Positions 31,721 through 33,475 of a stretch of 33,475 nucleotides of DNA are shown one piece after another. The stretch covers positions 1 through 33,475 of the forward strand of contig JAAYVG010000011.1 in NCBI GenBank assembly GCA_012517285.1, in the 5' to 3' direction. A program made the translations under genes and the position numbers. The notes beneath the pieces are model-generated. The model was not told where the DNA came from, searched no databases, and saw only the letters and a list, made by a program, of their open reading frames with translations. This DNA is from Elusimicrobiota bacterium. GTDB lineage: Bacteria > Elusimicrobiota > Elusimicrobia > Elusimicrobiales > UBA9959. Numbering within the stretch: the first letter of the stretch is position 1; the number at the start of each line of letters is the position of its first letter.

Positions 31721-33433
31721 ATGGCAAATCAGAAACACTTGAGAGATCTTATTGAAATAGGAAAGGAATATGGATATCTAACACTGGATGAGATAAGCAA
31801 ATCCATGTCTAATACAACTATGAGTCCTGAGGATGTGGATAGCTTTATGTCAACACTTGAAGAGCTCGGCATAGAGGTAAGAGAAAAAGAAAAGACGAAA
31901 ACTTCTGAAAAAGATTTTATTGGTGATGATTGGTCATCATTTTCAACAGATGTTTCAAACTCAATCAAGATGTATCTTTCTGAGATGGGAAAGACTCCAC
32001 TTCTCAGCAGGGATGAGGAACTGACACTCGCAAGAAATATAAAAGAAAGAGAGAAGGAGTTAAAGACGCTTGTTCTTCAGTGCCCGCTTACAATGAGAGA
32101 AATAAAAAACTGGGAAACTCTTATAGAGCAAGAAGAGATGACAGCCAAAGAGCTTATGCCGAGAGGAAGAAAGACTAACAAAGAGCTCAATCAAATGAAA
32201 AAAAAGATGAAGGATGTTGTGAGGTCTATAAGTAAGGATGAGAAAGAAATAAACAAACTGAGTGAAAAACTATCAAAAAAGATAACAAACGAAGAGAGGA
32301 TTGAACTACAGAATAAAATAGAAGAAAAAAGACTCAGAATAGTTAAAAACATACTTGATCTTAACCTCAATCAGGAGAAGATAAAAAGGCTTATAAACAA
32401 GATTAAAAATATGGCAGCAAAGATAAAGGATTTAAGGTTTGAGATTGAGAGATATAGAAAGGTTTATGGCGATATCAATTTGCTGATTCATGACTATGAC
32501 AAATATCAGAGTGGAAAAATTACAAAAGAAGAGTTTAAGAAGATTCACAAGTTCATGCCTAAAGAGGTTGAAGCTGCGATTGAAAACATAAAGACTATAA
32601 AACAGAAGGAAGAGGCAATAACAAAGACTATTCCGCAGGACATAAATGAGTTTTTGGATCTTGATAACAAGATTCTTTTTCTTGAGGAGCAGATCCTGCA
32701 AGATAAGCTGAAGCTTATAAAGGCAAATCTAAGGCTTGTTGTCTCAATAGCAAAAAAACATATAAACTCAAACCTTGAGCTTTCCGATTTGATACAGGAG
32801 GGAGGACTGGGTTTGATGAAAGCTGTTGAAAAATTTGAATATAAAAGAGGATTCAAGTTTTCCACCTATGCAACATGGTGGATAAGACAATCCATTAACC
32901 GAGCAATAGCTGATCAGTCAAGAACCATAAGAATACCTGTTCATATGAAAGAGCTTGTCTCAAAGCTTATGAAGGTGGCAAAAAAATACAGGCAGGAGTA
33001 TGGAAGAGATCCAGATGTTTTGGAGTATTCTCAGCGATTAAAGATCTCTGTTGATAAGGTTAAGACCGCACTCAAAATAATGCAGGATCCAGTATCGCTT
33101 GCTACACCTATAGGAGAGGATGAGGATTCATCGCTTGAAGATTTTATAGAGGATAGATATGCTACCCCTCCATCAAACTCTGTCGTGGATATACTCAGAA
33201 AAAGAGAGGTTAACAAGATTCTTGCCACACTCACCGAAAGGGAAGCAAAGATACTGAAATTGAGATTTGGAATAGATACAGGATATCCACGAACACTTGA
33301 AGAGGTGGGAAAGATATTCAGAGTTACCAGAGAAAGGGTGAGGCAGATAGAGGCAAAGGCTATAAGAAAGCTTAGACATCCATCAAGAAGCAAGATAATA
33401 AAGGATTATCTCAATAATAATTTTTCCATGTAA
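31721..33433 (+). CDS. rpoD: Primary sigma factor RpoD (sigma-70)
   Basis: 570 residues. Region 1.1 is short (about 1-58; [18 protein letters not shown]). Region 1.2 is [20 protein letters not shown] (about 81-100). A long Lys/Glu-rich coiled non-conserved region follows (about 110-330). Region 2 begins [11 protein letters not shown], with [20 protein letters not shown] in 2.3-2.4 (about 380-400). Region 3 is [11 protein letters not shown] onward. Region 4 has [14 protein letters not shown] and the helix-turn-helix [26 protein letters not shown] (about 525-551). It is the housekeeping sigma factor. AAAGGAG lies 6 nt before the ATG. It is the last gene of the operon, and its end overlaps a converging gene by 23 bp. 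Confidence 0.96.
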   Translation: MANQKHLRDLIEIGKEYGYLTLDEISKSMSNTTMSPEDVDSFMSTLEELGIEVREKEKTKTSEKDFIGDDWSSFSTDVSNSIKMYLSEMGKTPLLSRDEELTLARNIKEREKELKTLVLQCPLTMREIKNWETLIEQEEMTAKELMPRGRKTNKELNQMKKKMKDVVRSISKDEKEINKLSEKLSKKITNEERIELQNKIEEKRLRIVKNILDLNLNQEKIKRLINKIKNMAAKIKDLRFEIERYRKVYGDINLLIHDYDKYQSGKITKEEFKKIHKFMPKEVEAAIENIKTIKQKEEAITKTIPQDINEFLDLDNKILFLEEQILQDKLKLIKANLRLVVSIAKKHINSNLELSDLIQEGGLGLMKAVEKFEYKRGFKFSTYATWWIRQSINRAIADQSRTIRIPVHMKELVSKLMKVAKKYRQEYGRDPDVLEYSQRLKISVDKVKTALKIMQDPVSLATPIGEDEDSSLEDFIEDRYATPPSNSVVDILRKREVNKILATLTEREAKILKLRFGIDTGYPRTLEEVGKIFRVTRERVRQIEAKAIRKLRHPSRSKIIKDYLNNNFSM

Positions 33434-33475
33434 ACTCTGACTTTCCTATAACAACTGTATCATCATCCTTTATTC
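33411..33475 (-). CDS. 3' end of a probable Obg GTPase gene (partial)
   Basis: The minus strand from the window edge reads in one open frame [20 protein letters not shown] and stops at 33411-33413. The pattern 'G[IV]K.GDTV.IG..EFEW' closes the C-terminal (OCT) domain of the ribosome-assembly GTPase Obg/CgtA. Only 20 residues are visible, so this is a motif match rather than proof. The frame overlaps the last 23 bp of rpoD in the opposite direction. Confidence 0.5.
   Translation of the reverse strand, partial: IKDDDTVVIGKSEFTWKNYY

Noticed and set aside
32432-33393. Minus-strand open frames opposite rpoD
   Set aside because: They overlap the conserved sigma regions 2-4 on the other strand and show no protein-family features.

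Overview
The window is visibly AT-rich chromosomal DNA from a Gram-negative-type bacterium. It has lipopolysaccharide-type sugar genes, a heptosyltransferase-like enzyme, diaminopimelate epimerase, outer-membrane barrels and a lipoprotein. No gene names the phylum. The long fibronectin-III protein with a 'YPNPYKPN' C-terminal sorting-type domain, followed by a PorV-like barrel, together with the many composite intergenic repeats, recalls uncultivated lineages such as Elusimicrobiota, Omnitrophota or related candidate phyla. That placement is an inference.

Region 1 (1-6660) is an accessory island. After the end of an unknown gene come, all on the minus strand, a zeta-toxin-like P-loop kinase with a small partner and three AAA_14/DUF4143-type ATPases. 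They are separated by gene-free stretches of compound repeats. The repeats are built from 7-nt arrays (CAGANNN), 8-nt arrays (YTGGTTAT-like), a 33-bp mobile palindrome and 13-bp-arm hairpins. The island ends at a tRNA-Gly(GCC) gene. The 3' end of that tRNA is duplicated about 290 bp away around a gene-less, highly structured element.

Region 2 (6720-15314, minus strand) is a nucleotide-sugar operon in transcription order rfbA-rfbC-rfbB-gmd-manC-rayT-rfbD-galE-GT9. It encodes the complete dTDP-L-rhamnose pathway, GDP-mannose synthesis, the first step toward GDP-6-deoxyhexoses, UDP-galactose supply and one glycosyltransferase. A REP-type Y1 transposase gene sits inside it behind a perfect 15-bp-arm hairpin.

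Region 3 (15615-21856) holds a secreted protein with ten FN3-like repeats translationally coupled to a PorV-like outer-membrane protein. Convergent to them is an exported-protein/lipoprotein pair of unknown function. Region 4 (21956-29079, minus) is mixed: tdh flanked by inverted heptamer arrays, a TPR-TM-Ser/Thr kinase, a HAMP membrane protein followed by dapF, pfkA with PPi-type active-site residues, and an outer-membrane barrel.

Region 5 (29176-33475, plus) is a macromolecular-synthesis operon: HIT protein, rpsU, dnaG, rpoD. It meets the 3' end of a minus-strand gene that looks like the Obg GTPase.

The most unusual signals are: (i) a 33-bp palindrome whose clean insertion can be read at two unrelated sites in this one window; (ii) the tRNA-bracketed structured element; (iii) the heptamer/octamer-array repeats; and (iv) -10 boxes (TAAAAT) placed 6-7 nt before start codons lacking a Shine-Dalgarno site, suggesting leaderless transcripts for several accessory genes.
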